Positions 23,795 to 34,958 of a stretch of 64,000 nucleotides of DNA are shown here, piece after piece. Location: assembly GCA_020081605.1 (NCBI GenBank), contig JAHREC010000018.1:2232001-2296000 (forward strand). Direction: 5' to 3'. Made by a program: the position numbers and the translations under genes. The notes under the pieces were generated by a model, which made no database searches, was not told where the DNA came from, and saw only the letters and a program-made list of their open reading frames with translations. The DNA comes from Albifimbria verrucaria (lineage: Eukaryota; Ascomycota; Sordariomycetes; Hypocreales; Stachybotryaceae). Numbering within the stretch: the stretch's first letter is position 1; each line of letters opens with the position of its first letter.

Positions 23795-24421
23795 ATGGCA
23801 GCTTCATCTCCCATCGCCAGGACTTACCGTGATGCCTATGCACCGGCTGTCCTGTCACCACTCAACCCTTGCCGCAATGCCTCTGTAACGGCTCCATCAT
23901 CCTCGCCGGCCTCGTCGTCACCGGCCAGGCCTATCCCTTCGCACATCAGACGCCGGAGCAAGAATGCCCGGAAGTGTACCTCAGTCAGCCCAACACAGAG
24001 GCTGCTCCGCCAGAAGGCCGCTGAGGCCTGGAGGGCACAACTCATAAGCCGGCAGGCCGCTCGAGTTGAGGCTCGGAGGATACAAGCCATGGTCGCTCAA
24101 AAGGTTAGCATTCCCTCGAAACATGCCCATCATGACTCTGAACGCCATCGATTAACACATCTTCCACAGGCGCTGGAAGCCAGGCTTCAGAGAGTACTAC
24201 AAGAAGTTCCGTCCGTGAAGCGACCCGGCGAGACTCCAGGTTGCGGCCTCGAGGCTGGCAGCCCGAACGAGCCACAGCCCTACGCATTCCACATGCCGGA
24301 CGTTGGATTCTTCACCCCCAGAAAGGTGGTGCTGGCCATGGGCTTGATGCGCCGGGCCATGCCCACTGCTACACCGCCGTTAGGAAACGAGAACTTCCTG
24401 CGAGTTCCCATGGCGGCATAA
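23795..24421 (+). CDS. Hypothetical Arg/Ala-rich helical protein
   Basis: ATG 23,795 follows a pyrimidine-rich leader in good context (ACCATGG). The frame is open to 24,421. A GTTAGC donor at 24,104 and a CCACAG acceptor ending at 24,169 bound a 66-nt intron whose removal keeps the frame and fuses RRIQAMVAQK to ALEARLQRVL. That makes one continuous basic helix, so I favour splicing (186 residues). The N-terminal 60 residues are Ser/Pro/Ala-rich and disordered. The middle is a helix rich in Arg, Ala and Gln (residues 70-125). The C-terminus has a conserved-looking MPDVGFFTPRKVVLAMG. There is no signal peptide or membrane segment. I do not recognise the family. Coding use is clean and unbroken. 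Confidence 0.65.
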   Translation: MAASSPIARTYRDAYAPAVLSPLNPCRNASVTAPSSSPASSSPARPIPSHIRRRSKNARKCTSVSPTQRLLRQKAAEAWRAQLISRQAARVEARRIQAMVAQKVSIPSKHAHHDSERHRLTHLPQALEARLQRVLQEVPSVKRPGETPGCGLEAGSPNEPQPYAFHMPDVGFFTPRKVVLAMGLMRRAMPTATPPLGNENFLRVPMAA

Positions 24422-24656
24422 TGACTTGGAGGTTAGTCGAGAGAAGAGCGGCTTGCCGCCATAATGACCAGGGCATTCCTTTACATCAACCATTTCTTTT
24501 CATTCATGGAAAGGCGCGGAAAACAGGAGGGGCGTTTCATGACCTGTTGATACCATTTCATTTCTTCTTCTTTTTCTGTCTATATTATGACCGCTTTGCT
24601 CTATAAGATTGAGTCGTGGAATGTTACTATTGTACAAGAACCTAAAGATTATTCAA

Positions 24657-25581
24657 TCATTGATCCTTTTTCTCCTCAACTTGTGACGTCGCACTAACTG
24701 TATCTTTGTTTACAGGAGACTTGCCATCCTTCGACAGAGCTTGCTCGACCTGCCAAATGGCCCTCTCCATCTCAATCTGCAGAGCGGGAATGTCTACGGT
24801 CTGAGCGAGAGTTTGCACATCCTTTTGGGTCAAGAGCATGCGCTCCTTGCCGTCAACTTCTGCTGCGGTTGATCTATCTCCGACGTAGAGCTGGTCGAGC
24901 TCCTTCGAGGGAGATTGCATGATGAGCTTGTTTTCGACCAGCCATTGAACGTGCTTTCCACCAGCAATGGCCCGCCAATGGGACCAAGCCCTGTACAGCA
25001 GATAGAAGAAGGGCAAGTTGGGGATTCTGCACGTTCAAGGTTAGCAGGGTTCAGGGTCCTGGAAGGGGTGTGTGCGCGTGTGGGTGTTCGCGTGTCCGTG
25101 TGCAGATATGACATAGGGGATGCATGGGAAGGGAGACGTACACAGGTACCAGGGCAAAGGGGATGGTGATGGGCATGCCAATGCAACACCAGATTAGCCT
25201 TTGTCGATGTATGGCCTGTCGTTCGGTAGCCAACGTGCGTAAGATGCTCTCAGCCTTGTGCAAGGGTATGACGGACGGCGGGAACACCAGCTGGACCTTC
25301 TCCTTGCCGTGAAGCTCATCATCGCGACGGCGCGTCGACAACGGCGGGACAGACTTGAGGCCCCATTCCTCGTAGGGTATGCGACGGAAGGCGTGGTTGC
25401 CATAATCGACGACCTTCCTTTGCCAACCGCGGTCCTTGGCCTCCCAATTTGCCCACATCTTCGCAGCCCAGGCGGTGCCGCGGTCGACATAGCTGGAGTC
25501 GCTGGCCTTGGTGGTGACGCCCAATCGCTGGGCGTAGAGCAGCGTCCGCCGCGTGGACACGGGGAGCAGGAAGAGCCTCAT
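24657..25581 (-). CDS. Mitochondrial K+/H+ exchange-related protein (Mit_KHE1 family)
   Basis: Two exons (25,142-25,581 and 24,657-25,026) joined over a 115-nt intron. The protein begins MRLFLLPVSTRRTLLYAQRL, a basic leader suited to mitochondrial import. It continues with KKVVDYGNHAFRRIPYEEWGLKSVPP (shown to 25,366), a hydrophobic segment (IWCCIGMPITIPFALVPV) spanning the splice site and PFFYLLYRAWSHWRAI after it. These match the fungal family related to yeast YDL183C, associated with K+/H+ exchange across the inner mitochondrial membrane. The C-tail is acidic and ends EEKKDQ. I chose MRLF rather than upstream methionines because family members start there. There is no frame break. It is convergent with the hypothetical gene at 23,795. 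Confidence 0.85.
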
Positions 25582-27279
25582 GGCCTTGGCGGGGTGGGCT
25601 CGCGACTGGAGCGATTCGACAAAACAAACAAAAGGGCACCTGTGGCCTTGCTGCGAGATTCGCAAATCTGATCAAAAGATGAGAGGGAGGGGAGGGGGTG
25701 CAAGCTCGTCAGAGAATGGACGTGCGAAGGGGGCAGGGTGTCTCGAGTTCCCTTGAGGGAGTGTAGGATGGACGCAGCTAAGCTGCCGGAGGCTTATGAA
25801 CGAGCCATTGTCGACTTGCTTGATGGCCAGTGACGGGACGGAGAGTTGGGGAGGAAATGCGCAAAGGGGAGGAGAGGTTGAAGAATGTCGATTACCACAT
25901 CATATCCGAAACGCTCAACATTGAGCTTTTCTGTCCTGCTATTCGCCGCCAGCTTTACCATTAATTTTGGAGCGGTGACGCATGTGTGGCGCAGCTCGGC
26001 AGCTGAAAGGCTCACCTTGCAAGCTACCAGCACGTGCAAAGGTTCAGCCTCAGGCACCAGCCACGCCTTGCCTTGGCCCTACCAGCCTACCAGCCTACAG
26101 GACGCTAAGATGCACTCTGGCACTGTACTCTCTGTACTCTCACTCAGTACGTACCTGCATCATAGCACAAACCACCAAATTTAGATCCCTCATGGCTCCC
26201 TGTGGGCTCAAAGGAAGCGAGATGCATGATACCCACTGCCACGCTCCTCAACCTCGCTTCGTCTTGGCTAATGTGATCGACGAGATGTGCGCGTGCCTTC
26301 CGTATCTTCGAGCTCCGCTGGGCCACCTATCCTTCTCCTCTCGGACGGGGCCTCGCTCAATGAAGAGGGTGGGATTTACGACCGGGATCTCGCTGGCGTA
26401 GGATCGTCGCTTTTTCAACGTAGCTAACATCACGGATCTTTTGTCTGTCTGCACTTTCCAAAGATGGGAATTCAACTACAATAACCCTCAAACTTGAGTT
26501 GAACGAGACGCGCAATGTGGATCGTCTAAACAACAACTCGATAGCCATGGAATCAGCCCCGCTCCAACGCGGCATGTTTAATCTACCCGGGATGCCAAGC
26601 ATGACAGGCGAGGCAGTTTCAGCGCCAAGTTTAACCTCTGATGAGCTACTGCCGGCATTGTGCTCTCGTCATTATGTGTCCATGCTCCAAGACAGTGGCT
26701 GGTGCATAAGCAGCGCAGGTATCGTACAGAATAGACCGGGAGCAATTCTCCCTGGAGGCCTGTCTTGCCATCGACCAACTGGCTAGCTCCCTCCTCCAGC
26801 TTGGAACATAACAATCTACAACCCCAGCATTTTCTCCTCATTCTCATCCAGCTACTGCACCTTCTGCCGATCCTCTAGGAATGGTAAACACACACGAGGT
26901 TTAGATTTGCATCTCGTACCGGGAATAACATGAGAAAACGTGTTTTCTCACTAATTATAGCTCTGTTGGTAGGATTGCCTGTCAGGATCGCCAACACCCT
27001 GTCGCGGTGGATTTGGGAATGATCTCTCGAGACCCCCATGCTAAACCCGTCACAACATCGTTCCTTTGACTCCTCCCAAACCCGGATACCGCGCAAATGG
27101 TAGATTTGGTCTTCTGTTACGGCCGCCATGCAGAACCCCGAAAATGAGATTGCAAACTTCGTACCTGCATCTGCAAGGATCGGATGCTACCAACAGTCTC
27201 ACTCAATTGATTACAACCGTGAGTTGGTGAGCAACCACCCTCATATTGATCTCTTGAGCAGTCACATATATCAATCACT
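25582..27279. other. Gene-free stretch
   Basis: I see no supportable gene. There is an 84-codon open frame on the minus strand (26,875-27,129) and a 95-codon one on the plus strand (26,499-26,786). Neither has a recognisable domain. The first 150 bp should hold the promoter of the mitochondrial gene. Confidence 0.4.
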
Positions 27280-27365
27280 GGGCGAATGGTTTAGTGGTAT
27301 AATACTCCCTTAGCATAACGCATCCAAAATGGGAGTGGTCCAGGGTTCGATTCCCTGTTCGTCCA
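27280..27365 (+). tRNA. tRNA-Ala(AGC) with 14-nt intron
   Basis: A seven-base acceptor stem GGGCGAA pairs with TTCGTCC. The third pair is G3-U70, the identity element of alanine tRNA. The anticodon stem CTCCC/GGGAG closes a loop reading TTAGCA-T, giving anticodon AGC. A 14-nt intron (27,316-27,329) sits directly 3' of position 37, the canonical site for nuclear tRNA introns. The T arm is CAGGG-TTCGATT-CCCTG, and A73 follows the acceptor stem. Without the intron the tRNA is 72 nt. CCA is not encoded, as expected for a eukaryotic tRNA. Confidence 0.92.
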
Positions 27366-27384
27366 AGGTAAACCGAGCATACGG

Positions 27385-27395
27385 TTTTCTCTTTT
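27385..27395 (+). terminator. Pol III terminator after tRNA-Ala
   Basis: Two runs of four T (27,385-27,388 and 27,392-27,395) start 20 bp after the mature tRNA end, the usual RNA polymerase III stop signal. Confidence 0.6.
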
Positions 27396-27649
27396 GCCCC
27401 TTTGCATGAATACTTTTGCAACACCAATTTACGCAACAACCATGGTTCTACCACGATCGTCAAACAATGCCCCTTCGTGGTTTTATTGTACTCGATTTTT
27501 TATGATCAATTTCTGAAGCGATAAATGCCTAACTTCTTTTTCCAAAGTGCAAGCTCAACATAAGACATTATATTCCGTAATTGTCTTCAATCATAAAATC
27601 ATCGCTATTCTGTAAATGCACAAACATAATCTATGGATCCCATTGTCTA

Positions 27650-30600
27650 CTAATTCTGTAACACATCCGGGCTCTTTGCTCGGCTCATTGCGCCCTTGCC
27701 GACGATCTTCTCCGTCCAATTCCATGACGGTGGCCTGTATCCTTCCTGTGCCTTGCCTTGACCACCGTCCCCTCCACCCTCTACACCATATTCGGGTTCA
27801 CTGTCGTTCTCGCTATCGAGCCATTCCAGCTCGCTCCAAGAAAGTGAGTCAAATGTACGTGAAAATGGCCGTGGAAGATACGGCGGTAAATCATACCTGT
27901 CCTGTTGGGTCCGGGGAAGGGCTGCTAACGTGTCCCGGGCCTCCGATTCCTCCTCCTGTGCCGTATTCAAGCGGCTGGGTCCAGCGCTACCGTTACTGCT
28001 CCCAGCGGTGTCTTTGGTCTCATTTCCGTGCTCGTCAGGAGGCACATTGATATCCTGAGCGCGCTCTCCCGAGTGCTGCTCTTCTGTAGGTCGCCGCGCG
28101 TTGGCAGCGTCGCTAAAGTGTGTATCCACAAGGTGTTTGACGACTGGCCAGCCAAAGGCATTGGCAAATGTACGTCGGACGATAATGTTGTTATGGGCAT
28201 CTGGTGGGAGGTTCACTAGAACCTTACGCCATGACAAGTCTTTATGATACGCTCGGGCAATCTTTTCCTCAACTCGCATCTCAGAGCTATCAATGACATC
28301 TCCAGGATGTTTTTCAGGGCCAGTGTTCGCCGTGTCGTCGTAATCTCGCGTAGATCCTGCCGAATCATGACGATGCATGCTGGAATAAGGCGACGAAGAT
28401 GCGCTGTCCGTTGAGTGATGCCCGAAAGACTGTATCCGGTTCAACGTCTTCCTACGAATCAAGGACGATGTCCTCCGTTTCAAGGTTGGCGGTGGGATGT
28501 CTGATGGATGGTACACCCTGTCGTGGAAGATTGTGCGTGGTCGGTTTTTGGGATCGATGAAGAAATCAACCTCGGGAAACTGGGGGTTCAGAATGTCGCC
28601 TGCGGACTCGAAGAATGAAGTCCGAGGTGGCGCCACTTGCTTGTCAATACCGGGTGCGATGCCTACTGTTGCCTTTCCGGTCCCTTGTGTCGGCTTTCCA
28701 GTTGGCGAAGTAGGCGCAATCTGCTCCGTAGATCTCTCCGGAGAAGAAACTGTTTGGCTACTGTGATAGATCTTCTTCTGCCTTTGCGACAGAGCCGGTA
28801 CTTTTGGCTCATCACTCTTGAACAAATTGAACAAGCCCGAGAGCGGACCGGAGCTATTTGATTCAGCTTGAGCTTCATAAGGAGGTGGACGCTCCGGGAA
28901 GGAGACTGGTACCGATTGCAGACTGGCTCTATCGTCCTCATGCATTGCGTCTTGGGAGGGTTGAGGAACCTCTCGCATGCTGGCTCCAGGTGATGGTTCT
29001 CGAGACCGAGTAGCCGAACGTTGCCCAGCAGTAAGTTGCTGCTTCCGTGGAGCCACCTGGTTAGCACCTGTAAGCTCCTGCCACCCAAAGCCAACGAGAC
29101 TCTCGACAAGACCAGCATCTCTCCGTGCCTTTTCGACCTTTTCCAACCCTTGCCAATCTAGGAAGAGTAGACAGCTGGTGCGTAGTGGCACGATACCATC
29201 GTTGACAACGTTGGAGTACACCGTACGATTGCGGAACTTCTTGAGGGCAATGTGTGCAGGTCCGGTGGGCAGGATGCGGAGCAGTGGCTTAGACTCGACA
29301 TCTGATTCTCCATGAACCTTTTTGTTCGCCGAGTCGCCAAAATTGCCAACTATGGCGCCCCAGCCACTGCGGGCTAGCGTAGGTGTACGCCATGTAAGAC
29401 CAACATCCTGGCCGGTTCTGCCCACAAGGCCGAAATCCAGGGCAAATTTGACATAGAGGGGTTTTCATTGCTTAGTCCTAAGAATGGAGAGGCCAGGGCG
29501 ATGAAGTTGATAGGCTTGATAAGATCGAAAAACTGAGGGAGTGTTTTTGAATATACGCAATAGCATAGGTCTGAATAGGGCCGCCTAGAGAGTGACCAAT
29601 GAAGCTGATGCTGGTGATCCGATAAGATCGCTTGGGAATATGGTAACCGTGTGCTGAAACAACCTCCTGGATATTGCTGTGCTTGTGCGCCGGCTTTGTG
29701 ACCGGTTGATACACGCCCATTCCGTGTGAAAGCCCGACATCTGTTCCCTTACCAATCGGCATGAAAGGCTGATCTGGGTAGGTTATGGAGAGAACATATC
29801 GAGCTAATCGTTTACCAAGAAACTTGATACCTCTCTCAGTCTTTGTGGCATTGCCTGAATAGCCTCGGACAATAACTTCCTCATTGTCGTCATCGTCATC
29901 TTCTTCTTCCTCATCTTTGCCCCTCTCACTGCTCACGTCTCTTTTGCGGGCGTTTGGGTATGAGAAATTGCTAGAATCACTGTGGGACTCGCAGGACTTT
30001 CGCCTTTCTTCTCGCTCCTGGCCTTTCTAGCCTTGGCATCGATCTTGGCTTGTTTCGCAGCAGCATCTATGCTCTCCTTCATGAACAACATATCTGCTCC
30101 CAGATTGCTGTGTAGTCCATGAGTCACGATGACAAGATGGACCTTCTTTGATCGGTGTGGCTGTTTCTTGTCCTTGACTTCTGGAGAGTCGGTATCCACC
30201 ACACTTTCAACAGGATTGTCGGCCCCTTAGCGTGTTGGCGCACTCTTGCGTCTCCAATATCATCAAGCCCAGGTAGGCGAGGGGTATTCCACAAGGAAGC
30301 CGTATCTTCTACCACGATGCGCACGGCGCGAGAAAACACACCCTTCTGCTGCGCCGGGTGGTGACCGTCTTTGGCACCAATACTTTGCTGGTGATCAGTA
30401 ACCTTGCCGGGCTGAGGTACTTGCGACTGGTTTCCGACCACAGGTAGCGAGCTGCTCAAGTTCAGAGACTTCTTTCTCGAGCTACGACAACCTCGTATCC
30501 TACTGTTGCCGAGGTGGAGAAAAGCACTTGAGAAGACACTTCGATGACCCAACTGGCCGACAGTGCGTTAGGGTCGGAGTCTGCGGGATGCGAACTGTAT

Positions 30601-30938
30601 GACCCGGTACCGGCGGTTTCGCGAACAGCTTTGGGGACGATGAGCTCGCACTCCCAGGAACCACCGGCTTTGACCATGGGCTCGTATTCGGGAACGCCAT
30701 GATCAATGGGATCGACGATCTTCTCGTGGGGGTTGAAGTCGGCCGGGTAAGCAGCGACGCACAAACTGTAGGGACCGTGGACGAAGGCAGCTCGCAAGGC
30801 GACGGCGCAAGTGTTGCGAACGCGCACAAATAGCTTCTCGGGAGGAGGAAGGATGCGATCCAGCGACGGAGTATATGTGACGGTATAGCGAACGACCTCG
30901 CCTATCTTGACGCTGCCAACTTGGTGGAGGAGGAGCAT
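27650..30938 (-). CDS. ROG1-like serine esterase/lipase (DUF676 family)
   Basis: The protein starts MLLLHQVGSVKIGEVVRYTV at 30,938 and is about 1,097 residues after correction, without introns. An N-terminal domain (to about residue 220) precedes the alpha/beta-hydrolase core: HLVIVTHGLHSNLGAD, then the nucleophile elbow FIGHSLGG, then NFIALASPFLGLSNENP and VYSNVVNDGIVPLRTS. These are the landmarks of fungal DUF676 lipases such as yeast Rog1, a monoacylglycerol/phospholipid hydrolase. The C-terminal half is long, Ser/Pro-rich and disordered, ending in an acidic Trp-containing region. Five one-base losses break the frame: 30,473-30,475, 30,223-30,226, about 29,957, 29,537-29,539 and 29,458-29,461. 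Restoring one base at each gives exactly 1,098 codons. It is likely cytosolic or lipid-droplet associated. Confidence 0.85.
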
Positions 30939-32217
30939 GGTGACGTGGGGAGGAGACACGAGCGGCGGGCGGGGAGATCCAACGGTCGGAAGGACTAGCA
31001 AAACGTCAATGTGAAGGATGCGACCAAAGCCACCATGATCAACGCAGAGATGGACGAAATGGGCCTGTCGCGGTCAGAATCAAAAGTCGAGGCGGTGACA
31101 AAGTCGTGAAATGATGTGGGAAGACATTCGTGAAAAAAAGCAAGGCGATGCGGCAGATATATCTGTTCACTACGTTAGTCAGTCAGGCAGGGACGATCGG
31201 AAAGGACGGTCTCGGAGGTGGATGTAAGAATAGACCATCAACGGTCGTTCGGCTGGTTCAGGTCCAGAGTTGTGCATTGCAATGACGGTGTGTGGGCATG
31301 TGCGCAGGCGGCTGAGGTACAGTACGTACCCGATGCGGCATCCGGTATCCCCAAGGGGCTCAAGAGGCTGGGGAGTATCTCCCTTGTACACGTGGGGTTC
31401 GGGACATAGACAATTAAGCTCATGCCAAGGGTTTGGTGTACCTTGCAGTAACCCTCTGTCATGTCAGAGAATAAGACAAGGCATGCCAAGCTAATGGTTG
31501 ACGGCCCACTTCAAGAAAACAGATCTGCCACAGATGCCAAACGCGGGACGCCCGGTTAGTATTTTTGTTTGCTCTTGTTTGCCTTCTAGAATCAAGGCCA
31601 AGGGGAGCTGTTTCCGTCGCCGGCGCGTGGTGGCCGTGAACCGAACGGCGGCACGGAGAGCAGAGGTGTGCTGGCTGAGATGGCCTTGGACAATGGTGCT
31701 CAGCCAATGTAGCGCCCCGTATAGATGTACAGATGTACCAGGAGATGGACGCATCTGGCAACAGACCCTGTGACCACTGCCTCATGCTAATAGTGCATTC
31801 TCTCTGTGTACATCGTGTCGACTTCTCTTTGCTTAGGCTTTGTCGAGTATGACTAGGTACTCCCCAGGTACTCGTATCACGCGACACGCATAACAACAAC
31901 TTGTCCATCATCAATCACTTCTCTTCTCTTCTCTCACTCTCTTCTTCGCACGCGCAACAAAAATTCATATTCCATTGACTCCACGAAACTAACGCTATAA
32001 TGAACTGTCATCCACCTACCCACCCCAAGACCCCAAGATGCGGATGCTTAAAACCTAGAATGCTTCCTTCACATGTTTCCCTTCCCATCGTCAAAGCATG
32101 AAACATGAGATCCCCATGAAACCAATGGTCAAGTCGGGCTCTCGGCCGCGCCGTCACCCCGGCGCTACTGTATCTCATCACAACTTGTGTCGTTGTGGCA
32201 TTCAATTCGCAAGATTC
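30939..32217. other. Gene-free stretch
   Basis: I see no supportable gene. The first several hundred bases should hold the promoter of the esterase gene and the last part the 3' UTR of the RBR ligase gene. A TCTCTTCTCTTCTCTCAC run lies at 31,920-31,940. Confidence 0.45.
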
Positions 32218-34958
32218 TTACGCTCGTCCGGCAATCACCTCGTCTTCCGGAACGCCTGGCTCCACAAAGTTCCTCCATTCGTATACTCGGTTCATACCGC
32301 TTCCGGGGCCCGTGAGCCCGGCCAGCGTCGACGACTTGGGTGCCTCGAACCCTTCGCGTCCTGGTCTGCGACTGCGTGGTGCGTGCGCCTCGAAATCAAC
32401 GTCGTATGCGTGAGGCATCGGTGGCGCACTGATCATGTGCTCGGGCGGCGGCGTGTGGTACATTGGGTGTGATGGCATGATTGGCATTGACATTGGCATT
32501 GGCATTGGCATGGGCATAGACATGGGCATAGACATGGGCGGCGGTGGCGGCATTGCCATGGGCATCGCCATGCTCATCGGTGAAAGTACTGGCGGCAGCC
32601 CTACCGGTGGGAGCCTGATCGGCGACATGGGGAGAATCCATGAGGACTAACAGGCGACCCCATCCCCGGGCGCGGCCCGTTGTTGTATCGGTTCTCGGAG
32701 AACCTGTCTGCAAGCCGTCTCTCCTGCGACGTGGCGCGCAGCCTCTCGCACGACTTACATCACTGACATAGTCTGGGCCACGATCGAACACTGTGGGCGC
32801 AGCAGGAGGTGGTGAAGGTGCTGCCATGCGGCGTCTTGCCCGTCTGTAATCCTCGTTCACCATGTGTCCTGATGAGCTTCCCACGCCTAGCATGTCCGGA
32901 ACACCTCGTCTATGGTCATAGTCGTCGTCCGATTCGTTATGCAACTGCATTCGGCGTGCGAGATCAGCATCTCGTTGCTCTTGAATACGACGCATGAGCA
33001 TCTCCTCCTCGTAGGTGCTGGGCATCGTCGGCGCTGGCGGTGGCACCATGCCGGCCATACCCCATCCTTCTGACGGCGCGGGGGCCGTCCTCGGCAAAAA
33101 TATCTCGCATGTTGCCTCGCATGCCTACCTGCTCCGTATCGAAGGCTTCGTAATTGAACCACGGACAGTCGCAGTTCTTCCACTTCGTTCCACATATCAT
33201 ACAAAACTCAGCACCACATCGGCTGCAAGTGCGGTTAGTAATGGCAACTGGGACAAGGATAGCACCGCTGCCAGCAGAAAGCTCGACTTACCATGTCATG
33301 TGATTGCAGCCTTCCTTGAGTTCTACCATAGCTTTACAGCCGAAGCATCTCTGCCAGCCTTCCTCCTTGGCCTGCTTGAGAAACTGGTTGGTTTCTTCGT
33401 CCCGTGGGCATTTCGCAGACGAATGCCACTTGCCGTTGCAGGTCCCGCAGACCTTGGTTTTGCATTGACTACACCGGCCAACCTTGCGTCCGTCCACTCG
33501 TCGAATGTTCCCTGGCTTGATCCACTCACCGCATTTCTTAGCTGGACAGTAGATGCGGTTCCGAGTCGAGTATTCAGCAAATTTATGGTTCCATGTCTTC
33601 TTGAAAGAGTTGGTGAATAAGTTCTCAACGTGCTTTAGCGGGATGTGATCCTGGGTACAGCACTTGGGCGGCATGTGCTGGGGATCGGTGATGGAGAGCC
33701 TGAAGCTACGTCGCAGGCATGCGTAGCACATGCGGTGGCCACACTTAAGCTTGGGTGCTTCACGGGACGAAATGTCGCTCATGCATATGACGCATTCCAC
33801 ACTATCGAATAGTCAGGGGCCACACTTCAGCAGCTAGCTGATAAGGCACGCCAACTTACAGCTTCACAGGTTTCTCAGGGGAGTGACGGGAGGGTGGGCC
33901 ACCGAAGAAGCTGCCCAAAATGCTGGGAGTGCGGCGGGAGGATGAGCGTGTGCTACTGCGGCCTGACGCCACAGTATTGGACCGCCGAGGGGCGTCTCAT
34001 GGTGCACGATTTCGGGGGCTTTCGACCATGTTTTGATGACCTACTTGCCAGATTAGCCTGGGGCCTAAACGGTATGAGAGTGGGCGCGAGCAAACCTGTG
34101 AGCAGATACTGGAGGCCTCGAACCTTCAATGACGCTGGCAACCTTCCGCCGACGACCAGTTGGCGGCGAGCGGTCAACGTCAGAGGGTGTTAACGAGGAG
34201 CGGCGGGTTAGCGATTTGTGCTCGTCAGCCGAGTGATGGTGACGACGACGTGGACGTGTCTCGTTGGTGGAGGGCGACCGGTTTTGTGCCTTGACTGGCG
34301 ATGCCTTGCATCCTCTGGGTACCCAACAGGCCCGTTGCGTTGCCCATGCTTTGGCTTTCTCTCTCGAGGCCTCGTCGTCAGCTTCCTCGACCACCTCGAT
34401 TGACTCCAAGACCCGTCCTTCATACTCATACTCGTCCTCCTGTTCGTCATCGCTGCTTTCATTGTCATCATCATCATCCTCGCTGTCGGTCGAAAGACTG
34501 GAAGAGCTACCGGAGCTCGACACGGAGGAAAGCTTAGGCGTCAGGCGGGGCCGGCGGCGGTGGTCTTCAGGAGAGACCTGGGTTCTCGAGCGCCGCAGAG
34601 GGGCCAGTGCCAGCCTCTCATCATCGTAAATGATGGGGTCTCGATACCGTTTGCTGTATGCGATTGTTTGAGATCGTGCGAGGCGTGGCGGGGAAGGCGG
34701 CGGCGGCGGCATCACGACCTCTGAGCCATCCTGGCTGCTGGAGCTCGGACTAGTTGTCGCGGCATTGCCCCGCAGAGTCCCCTCGTCGAACCTCGACAGT
34801 TGCAACTTCCCACGATGGGGCAGCGGACGAGACATGGACGGCTCTGGGGCGCGGACCCTGGATTCAGACGGAGAGCCTTCGCTGTGATGCTGGGCTCGGC
34901 GCCTATGTCGCCGTTCGCCGTCGTCGGCGTCTCGCCTCGACTCCCGCCCCATTCGCAC
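32218..34958 (-). CDS. RBR-type (RING-IBR-RING2) E3 ubiquitin ligase
   Basis: The catalytic core spans a 58-nt intron (33,802-33,859) and a 69-nt intron (33,223-33,291). RING1 is VECVICMSD with CGHRMCYACL. The IBR contains CPAKKCGEWI and CSQCKTKVCGTC. RING2 is CFGCKAMVELKEGCNHMTC then RCGAEFC. In RBR ligases the Cys of the (G/E)GCNHM segment forms the thioester with ubiquitin, and it is present. A 350-residue disordered, acidic/Ser-rich N-terminus and a long C-terminus with Arg-rich helices and a Met/Pro repeat flank the core. Breaks occur at 33,989-33,992, 33,060-33,063, about 32,745 and 32,629-32,632. A further 52-nt intron near 34,055-34,110 is likely. With these the model totals 854 codons. 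The substrate is unknown. Confidence 0.82.
32475..32538. repeat. Hexanucleotide repeat coding Met-Pro/Met-Ser
   Basis: Tandem GGCATT/GGCATA/GGCATG units encode alternating MP and MS dipeptides in the C-terminal part of the RBR ligase (minus strand). It is an in-frame microsatellite, so length changes by whole units would leave the protein readable. Confidence 0.8.

Noticed and set aside
24104..24169. Reading the gene at 23,795 as intronless with 22 extra residues
   Set aside because: The segment has GT-AG ends, a plausible branch region and His-rich residues that interrupt an otherwise continuous helix, so splicing is the better model; not fully excluded.
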